A stretch of 40,619 nucleotides of DNA from Candidatus Iainarchaeum sp. (GTDB lineage: Archaea > Iainarchaeota > Iainarchaeia > Iainarchaeales > Iainarchaeaceae). Numbering within the stretch: the stretch's first letter is position 1; the number at the start of each line of letters is the position of its first letter. The stretch spans positions 6,550 through 47,168 of the forward strand of contig NZBD01000002.1 of NCBI GenBank assembly GCA_002687735.1. The letters run 5' to 3'. The position numbers were made by a program, and so were the translations under genes. Below the pieces are notes generated by a model, which was given only the letters and a program-made list of their open reading frames with translations, was not told where the DNA came from and did no database searches. This document shows, in pieces, positions 26,989-35,162 of the stretch.

Positions 26989-27060
26989 AGCCTCCGGTGG
27001 GATTCGAACCCACGACCCGCGGTTTACAAAACCGCTGCTCTACCACTGAGCCACGGAGGC
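26989..27060 (-). tRNA. tRNA-Thr(UGU)
   Basis: GCCTCCG/CGGAGGC acceptor; GCGGT-TTTGTAA-ACCGC; discriminator U typical of archaeal Thr. Confidence 0.96.
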
Positions 27061-27135
27061 ACACTTTTTTCTTTCTTTGTAAAGAAAGAAAAACCTGTAC
27101 TAAAAAGAAAGAAACCCAATTAAGGTTAAAAATGG

Positions 27136-27210
27136 TGCTCCGAGGGGGATTCGAACCCCCGTCACAAGCGTGAGAAGCTTGTATCCTTGACCGGGCTAGA
27201 CGATCGGAGC
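27136..27210 (-). tRNA. tRNA-Glu(CUC)
   Basis: GCTCCGA/TCGGAGC; CAAGC-TTCTCAC-GCTTG; GGGGGTTCGAATCCCCC. Confidence 0.96.
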
Positions 27211-27391
27211 AAAGCCTTTTTCTTTCTTGTAAGAAAGAAAAACCCTTGGGAAAAAGAAAAAACCTGATTAAGGAAAAATCCTCAGAATTCCTTAAAAAAC
27301 TGCCGATAAGCGAATAAATCACTTATTTCAGTGAAAAGGTTAGTATTATATACTTTTCAAGCCCCAATATGTACGTTTTCGGGGGAAATGA

Positions 27392-27760
27392 ATGGTATTT
27401 TTTGAAGCTCTACAGGCTTTGCTCAGTTTAGACGTTTCGTTTTTTGTAAACATAATAATAGACCACATTATTTTTGTTTTTGGTATTGCTGCAGCCGCTC
27501 ATTATTTTTTTGATGGAAAGAAATTGATTTTTTGGTTTGTTTTTATCAGCGTTACTCTTTGGGCTTTAATAGATCTTGGAACTTACACTGGTTTGGTGTT
27601 CACTGGAACATTGTTTTTATTAGTTTATTATATTACTAAATTTGCGGTACTGGCTTTTGTTGAATCTGTTCCCTCTTTGAAACCTTATATTGTAGCTTTT
27701 AATGAGTTCCACTTTTTCATTATGCTAATCATTTTCCTATTTTTTGTGGGAGGTGGGTAA
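27392..27760 (+). CDS. Small membrane protein, family A copy 1
   Basis: 122 aa multi-TM; aligns with 27998-28360 (F..LQA..SLD..F......VFG.AA...F.D.K). Confidence 0.75.
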   Translation: MVFFEALQALLSLDVSFFVNIIIDHIIFVFGIAAAAHYFFDGKKLIFWFVFISVTLWALIDLGTYTGLVFTGTLFLLVYYITKFAVLAFVESVPSLKPYIVAFNEFHFFIMLIIFLFFVGGG

Positions 27761-27761
27761 A

Positions 27762-28001
27762 TTGGCTTTGTTCAAGAACTTTGTTAGGGGTTTGTACTTT
27801 GCACTCTTGCTTTTGATAATCTTGTTTGTTGGAGATTACATTTTCCCGGGAAGAGTTTACGATACAGCATTCGCATTGAGTGGTATACTAATAATTTTCA
27901 TTGCTGTTCCGCTGGATGTTATGTTTGCTTTGCATCCAAATGACGATTCAGAAGAAGAGGATTCGAAAGAAAAAGAAAAACTTGAGGGATCGCCAACATG
28001 A
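27762..28001 (+). CDS. Small membrane protein, family B copy 1
   Basis: TTG start after GGAGGTG; 2 TM plus acidic/charged tail DDSEEEDSKEKEK. Confidence 0.7.
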   Translation: MALFKNFVRGLYFALLLLIILFVGDYIFPGRVYDTAFALSGILIIFIAVPLDVMFALHPNDDSEEEDSKEKEKLEGSPT

Positions 28002-28360
28002 GCTTCCTAAATATATTACAAGCAGTGTTTTCATTAGATTTCATATTTTTGATAGACCTGATTATGAACAACCTATTCTGGGTTTTTGGTTTTATTGCTG
28101 CTGGTTACTTGTTTACAGATAAAAAAAGTTTCATTATGTTTGGCTTTGTTTATGCAGCAATAATCCTTATGACTGTTGATGTGTTTAATGTAATAGGCTT
28201 CAGCATCTACACAGCAACTGGATTAATGTTCTTGTACTTAGCCAGAATGGTAGTATTACTCTTCCTCGAAAACACAAAAAGCGGGCCACAACTTATTCCT
28301 TTGGCGTATGTTGCGGTCTTCTTTTTCACTTTAGCAATAGCTGCATGGGGGTTCTTCTAA
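27998..28360 (+). CDS. Small membrane protein, family A copy 2
   Basis: ATGA overlap with upstream gene; paralogous to 27392-27760. Confidence 0.75.
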   Translation: MSFLNILQAVFSLDFIFLIDLIMNNLFWVFGFIAAGYLFTDKKSFIMFGFVYAAIILMTVDVFNVIGFSIYTATGLMFLYLARMVVLLFLENTKSGPQLIPLAYVAVFFFTLAIAAWGFF

Positions 28361-28361
28361 A

Positions 28362-28562
28362 ATGTTCTTAAGATCGGTCATAGAGGCAATGCCCTTAGCT
28401 TTTACATTACAAATATTTTTTTTCATAGTGGACATTACAGGCAAAGTAGATTTCGGAATAGAAATTTATACACTTTCAGGATTTTTTATGCTCTGGATTT
28501 ATGCTTATTTAATGATTTTAGTTTTAAAAATCGGAAGCAAAAAAGAAGAACCAGAAAAATAA
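28362..28562 (+). CDS. Small membrane protein, family B copy 2
   Basis: 66 aa, 2 TM, charged tail SKKEEPEK; 1 nt after upstream stop. Confidence 0.7.
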   Translation: MFLRSVIEAMPLAFTLQIFFFIVDITGKVDFGIEIYTLSGFFMLWIYAYLMILVLKIGSKKEEPEK

Positions 28563-28667
28563 CTTACACTTCTCCGAAAACACGAAGGCCCGCTCCGTTT
28601 GGGGCGGGTTACTTTTTTTTTCTTAAAAGTGAGTTTTTTAAACCATTTCAAATGAAATCTTTAGGAA

Positions 28668-28740
28668 GCCGGTGTGGTTTAGCAGTTAGAACGCCTGACT
28701 CATAATCAGGAGGTCGGCGGTGCGAATCCGCCCACCGGCA
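28668..28740 (+). tRNA. tRNA-Met(CAU), elongator-like
   Basis: GCCGGTG/CACCGGC; CCTGA-CTCATAA-TCAGG; tRNA-Ile2 not formally excluded. Confidence 0.92.
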
Positions 28741-28836
28741 TAACCTTTTTCTTTTTGTTAACACAAAAAGCAAAAGCTTAACCAAAAAGAAAAATGTAGT
28801 AAGGAAAAGTTGCACCCAAAGAAAACTATTATGGTT

Positions 28837-29511
28837 TTACTTAAACTCGGTCCTACTCAGAAGCTGAATTTTCTTGCCATGCGTAATAATCTTATCAGCA
28901 AAACCAACGAACAATCCTGTTTCTAAAACCCCGGGAATATTTTTAGCTTCAAATTCCAAATCTTCATAACTGAAAATCTTATCAATATCTACCTCAATCA
29001 CATAATGTCCTGTTTCTGTTTTGAAAGGAATCTTTCCATTCATTCTTCTCCTTGCTGTTCCCAAAGAATCTAACTGGTTAAGTGTTCTTTTCCAGCCAAA
29101 AGTAGCAACCTCAAAAGGAATTTTTCCTTTAAGTTTTTTCACAAAACCATTTTCCTCAGTAACCCCGATAAGAATTCCAGCACTCTGTGCAATCATCTTG
29201 TCCCTTACAAAAGAACTGCTTTCCCTTTTCACAAAATTAAAATTGTCATCAATTTGATTCACAAATTCTATTGCAACATCAACCTCAACATCATTAATAT
29301 CGGCAATAAGCAAACCTAAACTGGAAGCAATAGCAGCATTCTGTATTGATGTTGGCACAAAACTAATCTTATCAATCGGCATATGCTCCTCTTCCAAAGC
29401 AAGAGCTAATTTTTTAATGAATTTCTCTCCCAGCTCTGAGGAACCAATACTAACAACATCCCCGTCCTTGATGTAACGAACTATCAAATCCTCAATATGC
29501 TTTTCGTGCAT
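28837..29511 (-). CDS. Ribose-5-phosphate isomerase A-like protein with divergent active site
   Basis: Overall RpiA pattern (KTETGHYVIEVD, IPGVLETGLFVGFAD) but DGADEID replaced by EFVNQID. Confidence 0.8.
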   Translation of the reverse strand: MHEKHIEDLIVRYIKDGDVVSIGSSELGEKFIKKLALALEEEHMPIDKISFVPTSIQNAAIASSLGLLIADINDVEVDVAIEFVNQIDDNFNFVKRESSSFVRDKMIAQSAGILIGVTEENGFVKKLKGKIPFEVATFGWKRTLNQLDSLGTARRRMNGKIPFKTETGHYVIEVDIDKIFSYEDLEFEAKNIPGVLETGLFVGFADKIITHGKKIQLLSRTEFK

Positions 29512-29551
29512 GCCAAAAGTAGTGCTTAAGAGATATATATTATTGTTGGAA

Positions 29552-29625
29552 AGCCGGTGGGAAGATTTGAACTCCCGACCTGTCCATTACCAATGGACTG
29601 CACCAACCAACTATGCTACACCGGC
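29552..29625 (-). tRNA. tRNA-Thr(GGU)
   Basis: GCCGGTG/CACCGGC acceptor; GTCCA-TTGGTAA-TGGAC. Confidence 0.94.
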
Positions 29626-29661
29626 TTTAACTAAAAATTCACTTCGAAAACAATTAAAAAA

Positions 29662-30375
29662 TCAAGGTTCAATGGCGTATCTTACTGTTGATTCTGCTAA
29701 AATTTCAACAGTATCAAAAACAGCCATCTCAACATCTTCTGCTTTCAGTAAAATCGGAATATCAGTACACCCAATTACAATTGCCTCTGCGCCTTTATCT
29801 TTAAGCGAATTAATTACTTGTTTCAGTTCTTGTTTATCAGTTTCAAGTTTATTTCCGGCAAGTATATTCATAATCACTTTGTTTACTTTGTCTTGTTCTT
29901 CAGGAATCACTAGTTCTATTCCGTATTCTTCAAATTCAGGATTATAAATTTTATTCTCGACAGTAGTCTTTGTTGCTAATAACCCGATTTTTTTGAAACC
30001 TTTTTCCTTTATTTTCTTTGCAGTTTCTTCAACAATGCTAAGAAAAGGAATTGAAATTTCTTTTTTCATATCTTTGAAAAAGTAGTGGGTTGTATTGCAA
30101 GGCATAACCATAAAATCTACTCCAATAGACTCTATTTTCTTTGCACCCTTCACTAAGCTGTTCAAAGTTTCTGCTTTATTTTTTATTCCTTCAACAACAT
30201 CAGGAATAGGAAGGTTATACATGAAAATCTCAGGGTAATCCTCATCAAGCTGTGCACCATATTGTTTTTGGCATTGTAGAATAATCTCATGATAAAATAT
30301 CGCTGTTGATTCAGGGCCCATGCCTCCAAGTATACCAATAATTTTTTTTGTTTCTGTTTTCATTAGGAAAAGCAC
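29662..30375 (-). CDS. Aspartate/glutamate racemase family protein
   Basis: IGILGGMGPESTAIFY; MPCNTTHYF; VIGCTDIPIL. Confidence 0.93.
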   Translation of the reverse strand: MLFLMKTETKKIIGILGGMGPESTAIFYHEIILQCQKQYGAQLDEDYPEIFMYNLPIPDVVEGIKNKAETLNSLVKGAKKIESIGVDFMVMPCNTTHYFFKDMKKEISIPFLSIVEETAKKIKEKGFKKIGLLATKTTVENKIYNPEFEEYGIELVIPEEQDKVNKVIMNILAGNKLETDKQELKQVINSLKDKGAEAIVIGCTDIPILLKAEDVEMAVFDTVEILAESTVRYAIEP

Positions 30376-31623
30376 CTACTTTTTTATTATTGTTAAAATT
30401 TTCTGTAAATCATCAAAACCAATTTCCTTTTCCTCGCGGGAAGTCATATCCTTGATTTTGAACTTTTTGGATTTTAATTCATTTTCCCCAAAAACAATCA
30501 AATATTCAATGCCCTTTTTCTGAACATACTCAAAATTCTTTTTCATGTTCCTTTGCATTAAATCTATTTCGACAGAAATTCCAAAACCTCTTATTTTTGA
30601 AGCTGTTTGAAAAGCAATTGAATAAGCTTCCTCAGAAAGAACAGCAACAAAAACATCTGAATTAGCACCAACAACCAAAGTTTCTTCCAAATAATCATAC
30701 AACCTATCTATTCCAAAACTAATTCCCGTAGCGGGAGTTTCAGGCCCTCCGTAAGTTTCAATCAATTTATCATAGCGTCCTCCGGCACCAACACTAGGGC
30801 CATCCTTTACTTTTATTTCAAAAACATTTCCGGTGTAATATTCCAAACCGCGTGCAAGCGAAAGATCAAACTCAACCTCTTCTAACTTGTTTTCTTTTGA
30901 AAGTTCCAAAAGAGTTTCAAGTTCTTTCAGAGAATCGCTTTCTTTCAGATAATGTTGCGTTTCTTTGAGAGAGTTAGCCTCAAGTTGTCCTAAAATTCGT
31001 GCATCAATTCCTTTTTCCTTAAACTCTTTCTCCACACCTTTAACACCAATCTTATCCAGCTTATCCAGACTCCTGAAAGCTTCCTTAATTTCATTTTCCT
31101 TGATACCCATTTTCAGTGAAAGTTCCTCAAGCACTTTTCTGTTATTAATAACAATTTTAAAATCAAATCCTAATCCACGCATCACATCAACAGCAACCTG
31201 CAAGCATTCAAAATCAGCGTAAACACTTTTAGTTCCTATAATATCCACATCTGCTTGTGTAAATTCCCTGTACCTTTTTGCCTGCGGCCTGTCATATCTA
31301 AAAACTCGGTTGATGCAGTAACGTTTGAATGGTTTTGAAAGGCTAGGATTACTTGCAACAACTCTTGCAAGCGGAACAGTTAAATCATACCTCAGACCCA
31401 GCTCACGGTCTCCTTTGTCCTTGAAATAATAAATCTCATCCTTTACTGCTTCTCCGCCTGAATCTTTGTTACTAAGAAGATCAAACTCTTCTACTATTGG
31501 GGTCTGTAATGGTTCAAAACCATAGCTCTCGAAAACTTTCCTTATAAAATCCTCGATGAACTGTTTTTTCTTCATCTTCTCCGGGAGAAAATCTCGCATT
31601 CCTCGTACTGTTTGAAAACCCAT
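30376..31623 (-). CDS. hisS: Histidyl-tRNA synthetase
   Basis: GMRDFLPE; LRYDLTVPLARVVA; RGLEYYTGNVFE; GGRYDKLIETYGG; GISFGIDRL. Confidence 0.97.
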   Translation of the reverse strand: MGFQTVRGMRDFLPEKMKKKQFIEDFIRKVFESYGFEPLQTPIVEEFDLLSNKDSGGEAVKDEIYYFKDKGDRELGLRYDLTVPLARVVASNPSLSKPFKRYCINRVFRYDRPQAKRYREFTQADVDIIGTKSVYADFECLQVAVDVMRGLGFDFKIVINNRKVLEELSLKMGIKENEIKEAFRSLDKLDKIGVKGVEKEFKEKGIDARILGQLEANSLKETQHYLKESDSLKELETLLELSKENKLEEVEFDLSLARGLEYYTGNVFEIKVKDGPSVGAGGRYDKLIETYGGPETPATGISFGIDRLYDYLEETLVVGANSDVFVAVLSEEAYSIAFQTASKIRGFGISVEIDLMQRNMKKNFEYVQKKGIEYLIVFGENELKSKKFKIKDMTSREEKEIGFDDLQKILTIIKK

Positions 31624-31645
31624 TAAAATCCCTTAAAAAAAATGG

Positions 31646-31718
31646 GGCCGCGACCGGAAATCGAACCCGGGTCAAGGGCACCACAAGCCCCTATCATAAC
31701 CACTAGACCACCGCAGCC
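31646..31718 (-). tRNA. tRNA-His(GUG) including encoded G-1
   Basis: G-1 plus GCTGCGG/TCGCGGC, C73; GGGGC-TTGTGGT-GCCCT; immediately upstream of hisS. Confidence 0.92.
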
Positions 31719-31855
31719 ATTAAATTTTTTTATTTGAGGATAGCTATCTATATTATTTAAAGAATAAGATTTTGTGATGAATATACTCACTATCCATGCT
31801 TAAATTAGGTGAGTAATTGTTTATTAATTTTACTAAAATTGTTTTCTAATTTATT

Positions 31856-32389
31856 TTACCTACAAGCTGCTACTCCAAGGGCACCAGTTGGACATGGTTG
31901 GCATCTTCTAGAGGAATTACATTCTTCTCCAAAATCGCAGTGACTGTTGAAAATACATTCCACCTCAACACATCTTCCTGCTTGGCAATCTTGTCTGGTT
32001 GGACAATTAGCTCTTACGTTACATGAGTTATCTTCAGTATCAGGATCTGGGCTTGCGCAATCTCCTGGACATGTTTCTCCTGTTTCCTCAATTTCACAAA
32101 TATCATTTCCGCACACTTCTTCAGCTCCGCAACCTCCTCCTGCACAATCTAGTAAACAATCCACCGGACAGTTTTCTTCATTTTCAGTACCTCTGCAGTT
32201 ATAATCTCCACATATTTGGTTAGGGTCACAATCATCCGGACAACTAAGATCATCTTCATTACTTTCACATACTCCATTTCCGCATACAAATAGAATTGAT
32301 TCATTAGAATTCGATTTTCCATTAAAAGTTACGCATCCGCTAATGAACAATAACCCGATTAAAACAATTCCGATGTTTTTGAATTTCAT
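31856..32389 (-). CDS. Cysteine-rich secreted lipoprotein with CGNGxCE...CPxDC repeats
   Basis: Lipobox LFISGC; repeats CGNGVCESNEDDLSCPDDC, CGDYNCRGTENEENCPVDC, CGNDICEIEETGETCPGDC. Confidence 0.85.
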   Translation of the reverse strand: MKFKNIGIVLIGLLFISGCVTFNGKSNSNESILFVCGNGVCESNEDDLSCPDDCDPNQICGDYNCRGTENEENCPVDCLLDCAGGGCGAEEVCGNDICEIEETGETCPGDCASPDPDTEDNSCNVRANCPTRQDCQAGRCVEVECIFNSHCDFGEECNSSRRCQPCPTGALGVAACR

Positions 32390-32499
32390 AGCAGTATAAC
32401 GAAATAGGTTTTACTTAAAGTTTGTGTTTTTTCAGTATTGTGACCCATTTTAGCAAGAAACAATTAAATATTCTGAAACACACAATTTATCTGATTGTT

Positions 32500-32655
32500 A
32501 TGAATTCAGTATTAGAAAAAGTCCCTGGTAATAAAGAGCATGCAAAAATCAAAGCAAAGCATCATGCATCTATTCTAAAAATCAATCTTCACAAAACTGA
32601 TAATTTAAAATCCAAGATTAAGAAAAAAGTAAAACCAAATTTAGAGGTGAACTAA
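32500..32655 (+). CDS. Small basic hypothetical protein
   Basis: MNSVLEKVPGNKEHAKIKAKHHASILKINLHKTDN...; preferred internal ATG of ORF 32422-32655. Confidence 0.45.
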   Translation: MNSVLEKVPGNKEHAKIKAKHHASILKINLHKTDNLKSKIKKKVKPNLEVN

Positions 32656-32771
32656 TGCCGTTGCCTGGAAGAAGAGCGCCTTCAAGAGTAAGAGGGTTTG
32701 GAAAAACTATAGGGGATATTTTCGGAATATTTTTTGAAGGCGGAATTAGAAAGAGAAAACCCCCTCAATAA
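32655..32771 (+). CDS. 38-aa basic ORF, TAATG-coupled
   Basis: Own translation MPLPGRRAPSRVRGFGKTIGDIFGIFFEGGIRKRKPPQ*; below ORF-track cutoff. Confidence 0.4.
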   Translation: MPLPGRRAPSRVRGFGKTIGDIFGIFFEGGIRKRKPPQ

Positions 32772-32781
32772 TTTTTCATAA

Positions 32782-32964
32782 TTATTTTTTTCCATCTCTT
32801 CTAAATGTATTTATTGTTGCCGAAATAACATTGGCGACAAATGAAGGTTTATGGTATTTTTGTTTTGATCTTTGTTTTTTATCAGCAACTGCATCTCTAA
32901 ATTTTCCCGCAAACCGTTTCGGAAACCCAATAACCGTATGCAAAACACGTTTCATAAAAACCAA
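32782..32964 (-). CDS. Small basic hypothetical protein
   Basis: 60 aa Lys/Arg-rich ORF abutting trkA stop. Confidence 0.4.
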   Translation of the reverse strand: MVFMKRVLHTVIGFPKRFAGKFRDAVADKKQRSKQKYHKPSFVANVISATINTFRRDGKK

Positions 32965-33618
32965 TTAAATAATGCTTTTTCTTACTTTTTCAGCAATGTC
33001 TCTTTTTGCAAGTATTAATATTTTTGAACCAACATTAATTTCGGTTTCCTTATCAGGAATAATGAGGTTATCATTTTCATACAAAGCAACTATTGCTGAT
33101 CCGGAAGGATGTTCTATTTCTTTGATTTTTTTACCGACAATTTTTGATTTTTCAGTTATTTCAAGTTCCATTATCTCAGCTTGACCTCTTGAAATAAAAG
33201 CCAAATCTAAAACCTCTGGTTTTGTAATTAATTCTGAAATATAACCTGCGGCTGCTGCTTCCGGATGAATAACAATATCGATTCCAAGTTTTTTCAGTAC
33301 CATTTCATCATAATCTATTTTACCAATTCTTGTTGCAACATTTTCAGCTCCCAGCTCTTTTGCAAGAAGGGAAATAACCATATTGGTTTCATCCTGGCCG
33401 GTTAAAGCAACAAGTGCATTGGCTTCTTTGATGCCTGCTTTTTCAAGAGTTTTGGTTTCGGTAGCATCACCTTTCTGAACCACAAGATCAAGTTCTCCGG
33501 AAATCTTTTCACAGATCTTTTCATCTTTATCTATAATTATAACATCATGTTCTTCATCCAAAAGAATCTGGGCAAGATAAAACCCTAAATCTCCGCCTCC
33601 GACAATTATTATATACAC
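32965..33618 (-). CDS. trkA: Trk potassium uptake NAD-binding regulatory protein
   Basis: MYIIIVGGGDLGFYLAQILLDEEHDVIIIDKDE RCK N-domain; TrkA-C region. Confidence 0.95.
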   Translation of the reverse strand: MYIIIVGGGDLGFYLAQILLDEEHDVIIIDKDEKICEKISGELDLVVQKGDATETKTLEKAGIKEANALVALTGQDETNMVISLLAKELGAENVATRIGKIDYDEMVLKKLGIDIVIHPEAAAAGYISELITKPEVLDLAFISRGQAEIMELEITEKSKIVGKKIKEIEHPSGSAIVALYENDNLIIPDKETEINVGSKILILAKRDIAEKVRKSII

Positions 33619-33655
33619 TTCAAAATCACCTAATAATAGAAGTTTCTGCTCCTTT

Positions 33656-35122
33656 TTAACTTTTCCTAAAACTCAGGGCAAATCCTATTGCTGAGAGTAA
33701 TGGTATTATTTCAAGCCTTCCGACCCACATACTCAGAATAAGCATTATTTTTGATGCTACTGGAAGCAAAGTACTCACAACCCCCACATCAAGGCCCACA
33801 TTCCCCTGTGCTGAAACAACCACAAATAATGCATCCGTAAAACCGGTTCCCTGCATTGTTAAAACAAATACCCCCATAACAATGATAACTATGTAAAGCA
33901 GGATGAATTGATTAACTTCCCTGATTAAACGGTTTTCAATTGGTTTTCCTTCAAACTTTTTCTGGAAGTAAGAATCTTTTGGAAGAATAAGTTCCTTTAT
34001 TCTCCAATAAATTGATTTTGTGAAAATAATTATTCTTGATACTTTTATTCCGCCTGCAGTTGAACCAGAGCTTCCCCCAATAACCATTAATCCCATCAAA
34101 ATCAATAACACAAAATCGTCCCACTTTGCAAGGTCTCCTATTGGCACGTTAAAAAATCCCCCGCAGGTTAATGCGGATGTATTATGAAAAAGTGCAGTTT
34201 CAACAGCCATTATTGCGTTAGGGTAAAAGAGCATCATTTTTGGAAGAATCATTATCAATGAAATAATCAAAATTGAAATCATGACTTTAAATTCACTATC
34301 TTTGAAATAAGCTCCGAAGTCTTTTTTTCGAATAAACAAATAATGTGCGGAAAATGAAGTAGCTCCCACAAGCATTATCAAAACTAAACTTAAACCGATT
34401 AAACTGTTATCAATTCCCACAAGCCCTGTTGAAGTTATGTCCATTCCTGTTGTGGAAATTGCGGACATTGAATAATTTACTGCTGAGAAAAAATCCATTC
34501 CAACAAAAAACAACAATCCAATACTAAGTATTGAAAGAAAAACATAAATGACCCAAATTTCCTTTGCAGTATTTTTTAGGTTTGGTCTTATTAGTTCTTC
34601 TCTTCCTTCAGCAACCATAAGCTTTGCTGATTTAGTATAAGTTGTAAAAATACCCATCAAACTTAATACAATAATTCCAACTCCTCCAATCCAGGAAATT
34701 AATGATCTCCACAATATCAGGCTTTTAGGAGCTGAATCAATAATGCTGGTCATCATGCTTAATCCTGTGGTTGTTATTGCACTCATTGCTTCAAAAAAAG
34801 CATCTATAAATTGCATGCCCATTATCAAAGAAAACGGCACTGCAGAAATCGCAGTAAACACAATCCACACTAATCCAACAATCATAAAAGCGTGTTTCAA
34901 ATCAGTGTCTGCATTTGTTCTGAAAACCTTTTTCAAAGCCGTTCCCAAAAAGAAACTGAATACTCCGGTCAAACCATAAATAATCAAAAAATCAATACTT
35001 TCTCTGAACCAGATTCCTGCTAATATAGGCAAAATAAACAGAATTGAACTCCATTTGATCAGTTCTCCAGAATCACGCAGAACAACCCTTAAATCTTCCA
35101 ATCCGAGCCTTACAAGCATCAA
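33656..35122 (-). CDS. trkH: Trk-type potassium transporter membrane subunit
   Basis: SAITTTGLSMM, GGVGIIVLS, GSSGSTAGGIKVSR, GNVGLDVG filter-like motifs. Confidence 0.95.
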   Translation of the reverse strand: MMLVRLGLEDLRVVLRDSGELIKWSSILFILPILAGIWFRESIDFLIIYGLTGVFSFFLGTALKKVFRTNADTDLKHAFMIVGLVWIVFTAISAVPFSLIMGMQFIDAFFEAMSAITTTGLSMMTSIIDSAPKSLILWRSLISWIGGVGIIVLSLMGIFTTYTKSAKLMVAEGREELIRPNLKNTAKEIWVIYVFLSILSIGLLFFVGMDFFSAVNYSMSAISTTGMDITSTGLVGIDNSLIGLSLVLIMLVGATSFSAHYLFIRKKDFGAYFKDSEFKVMISILIISLIMILPKMMLFYPNAIMAVETALFHNTSALTCGGFFNVPIGDLAKWDDFVLLILMGLMVIGGSSGSTAGGIKVSRIIIFTKSIYWRIKELILPKDSYFQKKFEGKPIENRLIREVNQFILLYIVIIVMGVFVLTMQGTGFTDALFVVVSAQGNVGLDVGVVSTLLPVASKIMLILSMWVGRLEIIPLLSAIGFALSFRKS

Positions 35123-35162
35123 AAATCAATACTAAAAAGGCTTTCCCTATATTTAATCCTTC

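Larger units (their letters stand above)
20673..27001. mobile_element. Candidate ~6.3 kb integrative element inserted at tRNA-Thr(UGU)
   Basis: 14-bp direct repeat AAGCCTCCGGTGGG at 20673-20686 and 26988-27001; the right copy is the 3' end of tRNA-Thr; tyrosine recombinase starts ~80 bp inside the distal copy. Confidence 0.8.

Noticed and set aside
20633-27239. 27-bp direct repeat AGCCTTTTTCTTTCTTGTAAGAAAGAA as the element's att sites
   Set aside because: Repeat is part of a palindrome family beside several tRNAs, and the right copy lies beyond intact tRNA-Thr and tRNA-Glu; the tRNA-Thr 3'-end repeat is a better boundary. Recombination between palindromes cannot be fully excluded.
26954-27322. 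122-aa minus ORF running through two tRNA genes
   Set aside because: Covers tRNA-Thr and tRNA-Glu (contains the typical tRNA-derived peptide RGSVVEQRFCKPRVVGSNPTGG); not coding.
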